Shown piece after piece: positions 1 to 16,405 of a stretch of 64,000 nt of DNA. Source of the stretch: Urechis unicinctus (lineage: Eukaryota > Annelida > Polychaeta > Xenopneusta > Urechidae); the NCBI GenBank assembly GCA_034190875.2, contig CM067343.1:40922616-40986615 (forward strand), read 5' to 3'. The notes beneath the pieces are model-generated. The model was not told the origin of the DNA, did not search any database, and worked only from the letters and a program-made list of their open reading frames with translations. Made by a program: the position numbers and the translations under genes. Position 1 is the first letter of the stretch, and every line of letters starts with the position of its first letter.

Positions 1-1778
1 TGGCTGCGAAACCCATGTGTATTATCGAGTAATTTGCAATGCTCGTGTTTGTAACGGCCAAACGTGCTATTGAACCTGAAAAAAAGCAATTTTAGTGGCT
101 GTTAAAAACAATATGATATAATTACACTGATAGAAGAGTGTAATAATAATTTTTTGAAGTAGTTCCTCTTACACGATCGATCATTTGCACGAAATCTCCT
201 CCCAATGTAGACTTTGTTGTCCGACTTTACTGACAGAAATTAGCTCAATGACTAACGCCGCTTTAATTGCTATTTGTATATTCAGACTGCTCTGAAAAAC
301 ACAGTTTTTTTGCCTCCATTTTCAACACATTCCCGCTCAGTAATATACCTCATTGCTGCTATCTAAATTGGCAGAGAAGCAACTGTAACAACTATAGTAG
401 CTGTAAGTTCAACCATGAAACACAAAGCAACTACTGTTAGCAATTATTTATCAGTCCACACTATTAACATTTCACAGCAGTTGGTTAGTATGGTCAATTA
501 AATCGTATTGGCATTTCGTGGTTTATTTCGCTTGATAAATTGAATCCTGATATTGTTATGCCACAGAAGCTGATCGCTTGTTTGTTTGTGATGCAATCAC
601 TAACAATACATATTATGTTAACGGCTCCAAGAATGCCTTCAAAGCAAGAATGTCAATTAATTATGGATGACACGGTTTTCATAAGTTTATGTACTGAAAT
701 TCCGTAGGCTTTTAGCACGTATAAGGACATGTCAATGCAACTCTATCCACTGAGTTGTTTGCGTGTTAATCATTTTCCTAAAACCGATTTCACTATAAAA
801 GAGCACGATTTCTCATTCATTTAATTGGCATACGCTTACGTCATGTAGATCGGGAAAGTAATTCACGAAGTACTTTTATTTATTTAAACCATCCGTGACA
901 TCTCATTACTCGCTTACATCTTAATATTATTGTATGTATGCTTGTGGTGTGTAATGGTACACTTGTGACAATGATTACTGCATACTAGAGAGATTACCAT
1001 CTATCTAAAGCCAATTTGGCTGGATGTATTCAATAGCAATTAGCACATTGCATTCGAATGCAGCGCAAATAACGCAAGGATTATCAGATAATAGATATAA
1101 AACGCCATGGTCAATCATACAAACGTCGAACAATATTCTTTCGAAGATATTTCTGATATTTGAGACATTAATTACGCCTCGCATTGTGTTAACATTTTGT
1201 TTTTTGTTTTCTAGGTGAATATGATCAGTGATGACACTCCAGATGACGCCAAGTACGCCAAATATGCTACGTAAATTTTGATTAACTGAGGTGTTACGAC
1301 TCAAAAGAGTCGCTGTGGTTTGAATTTGATGCAAAGCAAGGTGGTAATGTGGTTTCCATGTCGAATTCTGGATATTGTCAGCTACATTTATTTGCTACAT
1401 CGTGTGCTGTTCTTAAAATAGTTATTTAACTCCACGTCGAAGTTGAAAGGCTATCCAACTGGCATGCAAGGTATTACGTACGATATATCTGTAGCGGTTT
1501 ATCGAATGTTAATACGCCAACCCAGAAGTACGATGCAGTGGTTGAAGAACATAGACTGAGGTGGTGAATACGACAAGGGTACCCGTCGGCGACAAGATAT
1601 TTCATACCTCGCTGTATATATGGATAAAGAGGTTCGGCGCTGGGAAGCGTGACATCGGGAATCATTTGACTACGTTTAAGTGCCTTAAAGGTGCCTGCTT
1701 ATGCGATTATTTTCCGCACGGTTAATTAATGAAAAACATGTGACCACCATTAAATTGACAGCTACTGACATGCTCAAT
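1..1778. other. AT-rich non-coding stretch, nothing recognised
   Basis: I see no gene, RNA gene or mobile-element signature. Overlapping open frames of 60-110 codons on both strands near 1.0-1.35 kb have no recognisable motif and no plausible gene structure around them. The stretch ends where the first copy of a tandem duplication begins. Confidence 0.5.
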
Positions 1779-2162
1779 CCCAAAACCCATTTATTTGTCT
1801 AGACGGCCGCAATCATTTAATTACAGAATACGCGAACCAACATGGAGGTATTCCAAACCCACCAACAGAGCTTAATAAAAGAACAAGCACTAATGCAAAT
1901 ATAATCAATAACATGCATACAAACAAACACACACATATGCAAATACACATATACTCATTTATGCTTGTTTTATACATGAACATAATGTACAAATTTATGA
2001 TGAATATATATAATTATCAATATATATATATATATGTATATATATATGCATATATATAAATATATATATATATATTGTCCGTATATATATTTATATATGT
2101 TTATATATATATAGATACATATTTATATATATACATATATATATAAATGAATGTCTATATAG

Positions 2163-2208
<46 letters not shown>

Positions 2209-2211
2209 TTT
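1779..2211 (+). repeat. Local tandem duplication, copy 1 (~430 bp)
   Basis: This copy and the next share long near-identical non-microsatellite text: both begin with CCCATTTATTTGTCT, pass through CGGCCGCAATCATTTAATTA, then AACAAGCACTAATGCAAATA, then ACAAATTTATGATGAATATA, and end in the same order of irregular TA-rich words followed by AATGAATGTCTATATA. Copy 1 carries about 40 bp around 1832-1875 that copy 2 lacks. Its TA tract (about 2164-2205) is pure only at the end. The high similarity suggests a recent duplication, unlike the old blocks elsewhere in the window. Confidence 0.9.
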
Positions 2212-2433
2212 CCCCAAACCCATTTATTTGTCTACGGGGGACGGCCGCAATCATTTAATTACAGAATACGCTCCCTCTCGAACAAGCACTAATGCAAATA
2301 TAATCAATAACATGCATAGAAAAACAACACACACATATGCAAATGCACATATACTCATATATGTGAACATAAACATAATTGTTTTATACATGAACGATAA
2401 TGTACAAATTTATGATGAATATATATAATTTAA

Positions 2434-2500
<67 letters not shown>

Positions 2501-2575
2501 CCGTATATATATATATATATGTTTATATATATATATAGATACATATTTATATATATACATATATATATAAATGAA

Positions 2576-2640
<65 letters not shown>
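2212..2640 (+). repeat. Local tandem duplication, copy 2 (~430 bp)
   Basis: Second copy in direct orientation, directly abutting the first. Its unique part nearly matches copy 1, but its TA tracts at about 2453-2497 and 2580-2640 are longer and purer. The microsatellite portion therefore changed faster than the flanking text after duplication. The join lies at the TA tract ending at about 2205, so unequal exchange or slippage within TA is a likely mechanism (inference). Confidence 0.9.
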
Positions 2641-5279
<2,639 letters not shown>

Positions 5280-5280
5280 C

Positions 5281-5640
5281 CTAATGAATGTGAAAATGGC
5301 TTAAAAGGATACGATTACTGTAAGGCGAGTAGAAAATTTCTTCATTCGAAAAATTAGCCGCGTATTGACATTTCCCACCGAGAGGAACCAATTTGAATGT
5401 ACGTGTTGGTGCACCCGCATATAAATATGTACTAAATTCAAGCTGACCTTAGATAGTAGTGGTGGGGGAGCTTGTCGAACAAAGGTTTATTTGGTCATGG
5501 CTATGGATATATATGTTGGTTTCAATGGTGAATGTGATTTCATCATAGTACTCCAGTCAGATCTTGTGAGCAAGATGGGGCAGAACTATGTCCGTGGCTG
5601 ATTTAGTTTGTGGTAAATGGCATAAGCCACCAACTTTGTT
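5281..5640 (+). repeat. Older local duplication, copy 1
   Basis: Shares with the stretch at 5935-6310, in the same order: a GGCTT...TACTGTAAGG...AGAAAA segment, TTGACATTTCCCAC, a CACCCGYATATAA word, CCTTAGATAGTAGTGGTGGG followed by GAGCTTGTCGAACAAAGGT, GCAAGATGGGGCA and CTGATTTAGT. No protein feature is visible. Confidence 0.8.
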
Positions 5641-5934
5641 AGGCGAGTATGTCAAACCTAACTGTTCAGTGTTGAATGTATGAAGTGAATGAGCATATGT
5701 CTCTGCTCCCGGAAATAAAGTTGTGTGTGAATGTGCAAAATTTCTGTGTTAATGATTACTAATGTAAAGGAAGGGCTCGATTCGATCAAATCACTTTCAT
5801 TATGCAGGCTTAAGGAACATGTTCATGACATATAATACAGCTGAAAGTCAGGGTTGTAAGCATTCTACCAAGAGTTTTAGATAAATTCCAATGTGAATAA
5901 TGAAGGTGTCATGTTTCTGTAATATCTATTATGG
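5641..5934. other. Spacer between the two duplicated segments
   Basis: AT-rich single-copy-looking DNA with no feature recognised. It separates the two copies of the 5.28/5.94 kb duplication by about 300 bp. Confidence 0.4.
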
Positions 5935-6310
5935 TGAACATCAGGTTGCACCATTCCCTCAGAGAGGCTTACTGTAAGGAGAGAAAAAATTCGAAAGACA
6001 TTGACATTTCCCACACATAAAAAATTGTTGCTCTTATTTGTTTTAAGTGCTGTTGTATGTGTAGATTTCCGAAAAATTATATATTGATATTTGTTTACTT
6101 TTTTCCTGAAAGCTCTCTATGGTAGATGTACGAGGACTATTCTATAATAAATCCACACCCGTATATAAGACTACTGCACCTTAGATAGTAGTGGTGGGGG
6201 GAGCTTGTCGAACAAAGGTGTCCCTGGATATACTGTTAGAATGGTAGGTGCATGGTCATCCAGTCTAGCAAGATGGGGCAAACTTCTGCTGATTTAGTGT
6301 AAATGTAAAA
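5935..6310 (+). repeat. Older local duplication, copy 2
   Basis: Direct repeat of 5281-5640. The best-kept part is the GATAGTAGTGGTGGGG...GAGCTTGTCGAACAAAGG core at about 6183-6222. It diverges in spacing, with insertions near 6040-6130. It ends beside a TA-rich region starting near 6325. Confidence 0.8.
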
Positions 6311-6324
6311 CAGGGAGGGCATAA

Positions 6325-6332
6325 TATATATA

Positions 6333-6384
<52 letters not shown>

Positions 6385-6480
6385 TATATGCCGATGATAT
6401 ATATAATTTGTGGTTGTTCTGCATAGAGCTATTAAGAGAGAGAGAATGACCTTAGATAGACAGATATAGAGATATAGATA

Positions 6481-6557
<77 letters not shown>

Positions 6558-6880
6558 CGATAGATAGAGAGATATAGATATAGACAGATATATATATTAT
6601 GGTCATTAGACAGAGTGTATATATAGAGAGATATATATATATATATATATAGATATATAGAGATATAGACAGAGATATGATATATAAGACAGAGAGAGAG
6701 AGAAGAGAGACAGACAATAGATGATAAAAGACAGTTCATATATATATATATATTGAGGTATAAATATATATATATATATATATGTCCTATAATAATTCGT
6801 TATATATATATTGGGTCATTAAAAAAACTAAACCCAAGACTATACATATATATATATATTTATATATATATACATAAGTA
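6325..6880. repeat. Compound TA / GATA / GA-rich microsatellite region
   Basis: Holds (TA)n at about 6334-6376 and 6483-6556, separated and followed by purine-biased GATAGA and AGAGAG words (6436-6480 and 6557-6735), then further short TA runs to about 6875. Translated frames are low-complexity Ile-Tyr/Ser-Leu and are not genes. Confidence 0.95.
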
Positions 6881-7803
6881 CTACATAATAAAATCATACG
6901 TCTGCACAGGGCATCCCATCAACCGACAATGCAGTTTGTTTATTCGGTGGAGGGACGAGTGACAAATCAAATATCATTCAATAGGGAAATCATGAGCACG
7001 TATTTAACTCAACATCTTATATTCCGCCGCAAATATGTCCACACTAATGATAAAACCAGGGGTAAAGTCAGCCCTACAGGACATCTGAGTAAGTATGTAT
7101 TTTACCGTCGGATCGGGGCTAGGCCTGGGATAGATGCTGATATATGCGACTTTGTTCAAACGTTCATAAAGAAAAATTGTAGCTAATAAATCGTCACACA
7201 AATTGATAAAAAGGTGTCAATAGTAATTGGCTTTGTTTTTATGTATTGGCTCTATTAAAAAGTCGTTTAATTTTAGAAATACAGCGGGTTTTTTTAGTAC
7301 ATACCATCGCCGATCGATCTTTTACCATTGAGCCACGCGCTTTTGTTTACATTTTAGCTTCTACGAAACCAGGTGGCGCGCTGGTCGCGAGCTGCACAAC
7401 AAAAACGTCCGAGTCGGGTATCTTATTATAACAAGATCTTTGGTCACATCCCATACAAGACCGACCAATCATGAAAGGCATATTGACTAAGTAACTATTA
7501 TCGTCTCCACATGCATTGTTAACCATTTGTCATGTTTTAAACTGTTCGATGACGAAGCGATCCAAGACATTAAATGTGTAACTTCAATAAGGATTACCAA
7601 ACAATAGCACATTGTAACACAAGCAACGAAAACAATTAGCATTATTCATGCCATTGAGTAGCCTTAAGTGCAATTTCTAAGCTCAGGTTCAGCAAAGCAG
7701 CTGCAATAATTACTAAGATGTGCGTGGTCATAAATAATGCATGGTATTTATATCGCAGGAAAAGAAGGAAACAACAGGTTGCATCTTATCCAGGGCAGGT
7801 GTT

Positions 7804-7805
<2 letters not shown>
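6881..7805. other. Non-coding stretch with an unrecognised 85-codon frame
   Basis: A + strand open frame at 6929-7186 of mixed composition overlaps the edge of the TA-rich region. I recognise no domain in it and see no splice or promoter context. A tRNA-like A-box word read on the - strand near 7335 has no B box at the right distance. The rest of the stretch is unannotatable. Confidence 0.4.
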
Positions 7806-7895
<90 letters not shown>

Positions 7896-8049
7896 TATAT
7901 ATATAGATATATCTATATATCTATATATATCTATATCTCTATATGGAGATGGATCTCTGTTTATATATATCTATATATATCTATATATATATATATATAT
8001 ATATTTCATATATCCATCTCCATATACATATATATATACATATACACGC

Positions 8050-8085
<36 letters not shown>

Positions 8086-8110
8086 GTATATATATATACG
8101 AAAGCATAAA
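7806..8110. repeat. (TA)n tract with an embedded inverted repeat
   Basis: Pure (TA)n at about 7807-7893 runs into TATAGATATATC words and then ATATGGAGATGGAT at 7941-7954. After about 57 bp, mostly TA, the reverse complement ATCCATCTCCATAT occurs at 8012-8025, followed by more TA. With the flanking self-complementary TA, this could form a long hairpin or cruciform. Confidence 0.9.
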
Positions 8111-9252
<1,142 letters not shown>

Positions 9253-9269
9253 ATACATATATCTATTCT

Positions 9270-10500
9270 TTAATCACCTTCCGCCACACTGCCTGGTGGT
9301 ACTCCTGCACATTTTAACTCTGGCAATCATCTGTGACCTCTCCCCCTGGAGTTCCTCTGTCAATGTCCCCATACTAAAACCTCATCAGAACCCACACATG
9401 CCATCTTCATGTCGACCCGTTAGCCTAACATCAGTTACTTTCCAAAAATTATAAATCTTTTTAAATCATATAATTACATGGCACTTGATTACCCAGAACT
9501 AACAGCTTTTCGACCTCATAAAACCACTACTCACAATATATTATTCGTCCAATTATCACTGCAATCAATGGAGTACATTTAATCTTCGATATGGCAAATA
9601 TACCCGCAATATAAATAGAAAAAAAACTTGGTATTACAGGACTAGCTTTGAAATGGATGCCCAATTATATCAGAAATTGATCAATACAAATTAAAGCAAA
9701 CAATATCCTTTATACCCCCCTCCAATCTTTTTAAATATCGTTATCGATGATATTCCAACTCGCTTTACTTCATCCATTTAAGCACACGACATAGCCATCT
9801 TGTCTGCTGATTAATTTTTAACTACATTAACAAAACTCTTTAAACCATTTAAACAAATGTCAAAATTGGGTCTTTAAATGAAGCTTTACCTATTTCTCCT
9901 TCAAAATCTTATGTCATTCATATTGATAACATTATAAAAGAATTCCTTACTTCCCTTATACAAAACCTCTTCTATGTTCCTTGGAGTTATTGTAACTAAG
10001 TGCCACAATATTATCATCCTCATCACATATATGAGCGGCACTTTCGGGGGGGGGGGGGGGAAGAACATATATTTTGCAAAATACACTCATCACACTCAAT
10101 TTAACACTTTCTCTATGGAGCCCCAGTCATAATCACTGCATCTGTAAAATACATTCGCAATATAGAAGCTGCACAGTCAGCCACTCTCAAAGCAATAACT
10201 AAATCAGAGCCACTTTTTAATATCAAACAAGAGTCAAAACTCAGAATATTTATGTTGAAACTCAACACAATCAAATCTTCCTAAAGCGTACAAAATCCAG
10301 TATATAAACACTCCCATATTCTAAATCGCACCCACAAGTATATCCATTTAACACATCGTCACATATACTCATTTCTCCCCTCTCACCTAGTTAATCCACT
10401 TCACAGACTTTGTGTAAAAAGCTGTTAAAAATTCAATCCAATTTCAATAAATCTCTTGTACCGTCTAACTCTATTTATATATACACTGACGGCAAGTTGG
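9270..10500 (+). mobile_element. Jockey/I-type LINE relic (reverse transcriptase, start of RNase H)
   Basis: Decayed non-LTR retrotransposon, + strand, broken by stops and frameshifts. In order, in changing frames, I read: PILKPHQNPHMPSSCRPVSL at about 9371-9430 (finger region), FRPHKTTTHNIL near 9510, GITGLALKW near 9633, LNIVIDDIP near 9731 (after motif B), a degraded motif C (HDIAILS) near 9784, SPSKSYVIHI near 9898, FLGVIV near 9980, GAPVIITAS with a following Q.A.L.AIT pattern near 10118-10200, and IYTDGK at 10479-10496, the first acidic motif of an RNase H domain. These are typical of the Jockey/I superfamily. The endonuclease part is missing (5' truncation) and homology stops just after the RNase H start. 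Not functional. Confidence 0.85.
10046..10060 (+). repeat. G15 homopolymer inside the LINE relic
   Basis: Fifteen consecutive G bases interrupt the reverse-transcriptase-derived text between the FLGV-like and YGAP-like motifs. It is probably slippage expansion after the element died. Confidence 0.95.
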
Positions 10501-11070
10501 TGAACCTAGCACTCGCATTCACGTACAGCGACACATGGCCGAAGATATCCGCTTTAATAGGATCCGTCAAAAACCAAACAAATCTTTCTTTGCTAATGCG
10601 ACGTGCCCACACGAACACCTATTCACTTTCGATATTCTTTTTCCAAAGAGCTGTGGGCTCCAGCTTGCACATATGCATTGATTATATTACTGTGGTATTT
10701 GTCAATCATTTCATCCTGCGTTTTACAACTAGATGGGTTTCATGTCGCAACAGATGTTGGTAGTTTCACATCGCCGGGCTTGTACACATTTATGACTAAA
10801 ATTGAAGCAGATCGACAGGAACGATTCACGGTAACCATACAAGCAATACAATTGACACTATCATATTGCACAAGACCGACTGAAAACTTGAAATCACGCT
10901 TATGAAGAACTGCGCAACATATTGTCTCCCCTTGAGAACCAGAAATGATTCCATGCCATTCACCAGGGCCTAATCATACCTTCCAGAATATCAGATTCGT
11001 TTTCATCTAGCCAATTATCTTGTAGAAACGGGAAATCGTATTTATTCATCTATTTCTGAATGGAGTTTTC
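10501..11070. other. Stretch between the LINE relic and block A
   Basis: LINE-like text fades after about 10500. Two overlapping + strand open frames of 100-117 codons (10410-10763 and 10603-10905) run through it. Only the first residues of one, with IYTDG, are LINE-derived; the rest matches nothing I recognise. Confidence 0.4.
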
Positions 11071-12159
11071 GTTACTCAACCATCAATGTTCGGACAAGTT
11101 ATTGGGGTCACGTGATTCAATTTCCCAGATGATTGCATGCTATTACCGAGGTGGTGTTTGTATCGGTGGCCACATAAAATTTCAGGAGTAATGGTAGTTT
11201 TACAGGCGCGCAACCAATAGTTGGCAGTGGATATTTGTCGACATGCTACTTTCAGTCGGATCACCATCAGCAATTACCAGTTGGTTAAATGGCGAACACA
11301 GCGATTTGTCAATTCGTTGTGTTGATGTCAACAGTAATTACAGCAGCCATCTTCAATACATATACTTTTATAAATACAATTGGTTTTTCTCATTGGCCAA
11401 AGAGTCTGTTATGTGTTTTGAAATGCACACACTAAATGCTGCGAAACACTTGGTAAATTTATATGCTTATTTTTTTTATATCCCCCAGTTTATTTTGTGT
11501 TGAGCAATATTCATACGGTCGAGGTCGCAGATATCATTAAACTCGCCTGATACATTCTACACATAAGAAGTAGATAGATATACCAGCAACGGGACCTCAA
11601 CAGTAAATAACGCTAGCGTTATGAAGAGAAGTAGCACATAGTCATCAGTTGTGAGCATAGACACTGTCGCTACTAATTAGATTGGAGTGTTCATGTAATC
11701 TGTCGGTTTGCCCAAATTCAAAGCAATCAGGCAAGACTACAGTTTTAAAGCGTCCTTTATGTGTGTTCTGACTGCGCAAACTTATAAATACAGGAAAACA
11801 AAAATGTTGATTATGATCTCGACTCCGACTAATTCGCTAACATTGACACTGCTTGTGCTTGTTGTTGTTGATTAATCTGATGATTATGATTATGTTCGCT
11901 AGTGTGTAAGCGTCCTCCTCTCAACGGTTGTATAATGATTCTTATACCATTTTGTCGAAACAGGTTACATGATTTTCGATTGCATATCTATAACATTCAA
12001 CTTTTAATGATAGTTATTAGATATGTTACGATCCCTAGTATACAGGCCGAATACATACGATTGAGGTATGGCAAAGGTATATACATATTCATTGTCCCTC
12101 CGTCTTTCGTAACCGTGTCATATTAAGAGTTTAATGGAAGGAATCAGGGTTTTACTTTG

Positions 12160-12480
12160 CAGATATAACCTTGGATTACTCGATATTTTAATTGTTGCAA
12201 AGTATTTTAGATTGAGCCGCTTCGATAGTGGATCAATAGGGAAGAGAGGGGCATCCACGTGGATAGCAATTTAGGAGTAGTCGAACTATGCATACTAATT
12301 CGGTATGCCACCACCGTCTGATTGAATATATTAGACCATTTGAGACTCTTGTCTAGTTGAAATCACCATGGTTGTCCCATTAAAGTGGCATAGACGCAGT
12401 GCATGAGGATATTGTTAGTCAACCACCGGATCAATACTTGGATGGAGTCGGTCAATACAGGTGTAATTCACCAAATAAAT
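12160..12480 (+). repeat. Sub-repeat X, copy 1
   Basis: Shares with 18080-18500, in order: a GAGCCGC...GGATCAATA word, GAGAGGG.ATCCAC.TGGAT, a CCACC..CCGATTGA-like word, TTAGACC/TCAGACC, and TTGYCCCATT...GTGG/GTCGC. Because the second copy lies at the far end of block A copy 1, the block is flanked by direct repeats about 5.9 kb apart. No protein is conserved between the two copies. Confidence 0.65.
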
Positions 12481-14569
12481 ACTCCCTCAAAAATATATAC
12501 TAAACAATGGCTTCTTAGCCGCCGTAGCCCGTGAAGTATGAGCTATGTTTGCCTTCATAGTCTATCGTCGTAGATCTGCATTAATACTTTCAAAGGGCAT
12601 CAGTAATAAATGATCGGATTTGTGGTAGTCATATAACATGAGCTGTATTATCTATTGGGTATTTTTTGATGACAAATCCACTAACGGCAGCCTCCACCCT
12701 TAGATCAATTTGCTTATTTGACACATAGAGGTCGTTGCAAACCTTTTCGTATAAACGCTGAAGCTTTATGCGTATGAAATGCATATCAACTTAATCGAAT
12801 GACCCAGCAGTTGGACTGTTATTCCATATAAATGCATAAACAGCTGTCAGAGAAGACATGTACATAAGTTATTTGCACCCGGCATCCTCGCAACCAATTT
12901 GGCATCGCAAACCATATCTTACCGAATCGATTTAAATTAGATTTTTATGAGCGCCATTGCGGTAGTGTTGAAGGTAAACTGTGGTGGTTCTGAAACTTCC
13001 TATTCGGACCCATGCCGTCACCAGTTCTATTGACGTTATTTCCAGGGCAGGGCAACAGGTACAATAGTGTTTGCGAAACCACTCGGTCACGCTTTGATAT
13101 TGATAGGAAGCCAGCAATTTGTGCTCTATAGATATATTAAACATGGATGGTATTGCTACATAACCCACTTACAGCCGCGGATGTAGTAAACCTTGTTCAA
13201 TGGAAGCAGAAGGCTTTTTAGTATCAAATCAATATCCGCAGTGAGGCAATTGCCTCTTGACTGTAAAGCGTTCTAGTTCAATTCATAGGCAACGAAAAAG
13301 AGCGCTATGGCTGTGCTAAGCCATGAAAGCATGAACCAGCCACATGACTACTTATTTCATTTTTTGCCTATTTGGATTCACTCTTCCCTACGTTGCAACA
13401 ACACAAAACGGTAGCCATATAAACAAACATACCACTGTATTCAGATGTTTGCTCATGTTACATACTTCTTAACTGTTGATAGCAACTTGCTCCTGTTAGG
13501 AGTGCCACCACTTGTACATTGTCCAGACACCCCATGACTGCCCGAGGAAAATAGGGTTTTCATATATTCAGCGGGTAAAGATGTTCTCGCAAATGTGCGT
13601 GTATCTTGTGGGCAAGCACATGCATTGCCTTAAACGAATATTGGGATCGTTATTTGGCTTTGCATTGTTGCACAGGTATGTAGATCAGCGAAATTGAGCA
13701 GGAATTTCCATTACCAAATCCATCAATTATGATGAGCCAGACTTACTAAAGATGTAAGGTATAGCTCCATGTACCTCCGTCTGCTTACGTCTGTATTGAA
13801 AGCTTATTTGAGTCAGGTGTTATTGGCATTAAAGTGGTCCGATTATTGAACTTTTTTTTTATTTTAACTGATCAGCAAACAGGGATAAAGAAGTTAAAAA
13901 GAGCAAGCACCTATGCAGTTATATCTTACAGTTGCACATATCATCCAAGCTTATATTCTGTAGTGACTTTATGCCATCCAGATGCAATCATTTAAACGAA
14001 TTGTGAGACGCGATCAAGGTTCTATTAGGCCTACAAAATAAATATTAGGTCTAATTACGTACAATTATAAATGTTCTATCCTTTTGCAATTGGTTAATGT
14101 TGTTTACTGCCATTTTGATGATGAGCCTTCAGCTAACCATCACCTTCCGCTGAAAATACTATACTAGCAGTGAAAGCAATAGCAATAAGAATTGTGAGGC
14201 CTTAAATAGAGAGTTAATAATTTGACAATCTACATATTGTTCCAGATAAGCCATTTAAATAGCTCTCACAGTAATTTTGTGGAACCTGATTAACACGTAA
14301 AATACGCAGCTCAAGGGGCAGGCATTCAGGAATGCATTTTAGATCGCTGTAAAAAGAGCGAGTTATCCTCACCTGGCTTTGCTTAAAAAATAATTTATTA
14401 CAATTTATAAGCCATTTGATCCAAGTCCGCTCCTCGCAAACTATTTCGCCTTCCTTTGGATATCATGTGTCTTTCGTCCACGTAAACCAGGAGAATAATT
14501 CAAATTTTTTTTTGCATTGGATACTGTTGCATACAAACGGTGTTATGTATAAACGCAATTTTGAACCAC

Positions 14570-14810
14570 ACCGCTAGTTGTTTTCCTCTCTATAATTATC
14601 GATAGGATAAATATAAATTGAGATTGTCCCAGTAGAAGCATGTTGATTGTTAATGCTAGTCTGTCTAAAGCTATTGAGCCAATGACTGGGGTCAGAGTTT
14701 GATATTAGCCTTGGCTTGGCTCCAACTCTTTCTCGTGCGTCTTGATAACGGTCGGTTGTAAACCAGATTAATGGATGTTTGGGGCGGTGGTTTTACAGAT
14801 GCCTGCCCGC
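14570..14810 (+). repeat. Sub-repeat R4, copy 1
   Basis: One of four copies of a ~240 bp sequence marked by GGTCAGAGTTTGATATTAGC, then CTCGTGCGTCTTGATAACGG, then TTAATGGATGTTTG and GGTGGTTTTACAGATG. This copy lies at the position in block A that corresponds to the 55.99 kb copy. Confidence 0.8.
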
Positions 14811-16049
14811 GACATTTGCTTTGCTGATACCCAACCGATCGCCGACTGACAATATTTGCGGACCTATTGGTTTCGATTCGATCTCCATAAGCTCTTACAT
14901 TGTTCTGACAACTTAACAAGTGGCATATTCTGACCGATTTATCCATCCTAATATCCGGCATACAGTTGTGCGGTTAATGGTTTGTCAAACGCTGTTTAAT
15001 TGCACGGATGGACAGGTTGGATATTCGTGAATGGGATATATATGAACGCTACTTTCTGGATATTGGGTGTATTTCTAAATCTATTTCCGGTCGTATATGT
15101 ACGTATTGCACCATTTTATTTTATCCTTGGTCGTAAACCTCCTCAATTCGGATACTTATCTGGTTTAGAGAACCTACCAAAATTCAAAATATGCGAATGT
15201 TAATCGGATTTGTATTACTTCCGAATATTGATAATATCTTATTAGGTGCCTCAGTAAATGTTTCGCCTCGTTTTCAATTTGTGATGGAGATGTACGATTC
15301 CCTGACTTACATCTTACTTGATTAAGCATAATACTGGATAAAATACATTGCTTCCTATGAGCCTTTCATGGCTGAATGAATGTGTTGAAATTTGGATTGA
15401 AGCCACTTTAACATGGAAAAACAAGGTATGAGATCCCAAGAGCAAGAAAGAATTTAGCTGCTGTTGAACACTATCGTACTTTGAATGTCTCTTAAAGGAT
15501 ATATATTGACTTACTACTATCTGCAGAAAACTTTGGCTTGAACCAAGAGCCTCGAGTGCCTAATCAAGCCCCTTTATTTCGCAACTCTTTTGAAGCTATT
15601 TTTGACTGTCCATCCTTACTTGCTTAAATCCATCTAGAGCCGAGAAGACGGTATTTCTGTAGGAATTATCTTCCACCTTTCCAAGAACAGTTCAAATACA
15701 GTTTAAATCGACAATTCAGCATTGCAGCCTGTCGATTGTGCACACTTACTCCACATAAAGTTAAGAGATAATGTTTTCTTTGATGACACTTCACACATTA
15801 AGCTAACGCATGTATGGACCATACCTAGACCTTGCGCCTTCGAGTAAAATTATCCCATTAAGTGTCTTCGTTATCAAAACTGCTACAACCGGTTTAGCCT
15901 TTGGCGTTGGTTAAAGTGCTATCATATTTCATCATAATGAATTGTTTTCAGCTGTTCTGGTTCTTGCTTCGCAAATGGCATCCATACAACAAAATTGGTT
16001 ACAGGACAAGTGGCACGGACCAAGACGAGAGATTGAACTTACATAACAC

Positions 16050-16405
16050 ATAACTAATTATGCTAGTTGCTTTCTCTTCTGTAACTCTTGATAGAATGAA
16101 CATAATGTGAATCCTCACAAGTTAGACTAAAGTTTTTTGCAGCCGTCGCGTGTTTACTTTTAATGCTAGTCGACCTGGGGCTATTCTGCCGATGGCTCGG
16201 GTCAGAGTTTGATATAAGCCCTCTTTTGCTCCACATTGGAAAAAGATCCATCTTTCTCGTGTGCCTTTAACGCCATAACGATCGGTTGTAAGCCATATAA
16301 ATGGATGTTTGCTGCGGTGGTTTAACAAATGACCGTATGCTAGTACAGTAATACTATTTCTGTCCGTGATCTGTGGACAAAAATCGTTATAAGGAATGTT
16401 CATAC
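16050..16405 (+). repeat. Sub-repeat R4, copy 2
   Basis: Contains GGGTCAGAGTTTGATATAAG, a TTCTCGTGTGCCTTTAACGC word, AAATGGATGTTTGCTGCGGT and TTTAACAAATGACCG. It extends further than copy 1 and shares with copy 3 (18.78 kb) a tail with ATTTCTGTCCGTGATCTGTG. The - strand frames of 62 and 93 codons here are not preserved in the other copies. Confidence 0.8.

Noticed and set aside
7320-7380. tRNA-like A-box word (TGGCTCAATGG) on the - strand
   Set aside because: No B box (GGTTCGANTCC-type) at the right distance and no acceptor stem pairing visible.
16063-16403. - strand open frames of 62 and 93 codons over sub-repeat R4
   Set aside because: Similar peptides can be read from other R4 copies only with frameshifts, as expected from plain nucleotide similarity. 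No sign of selection on protein.
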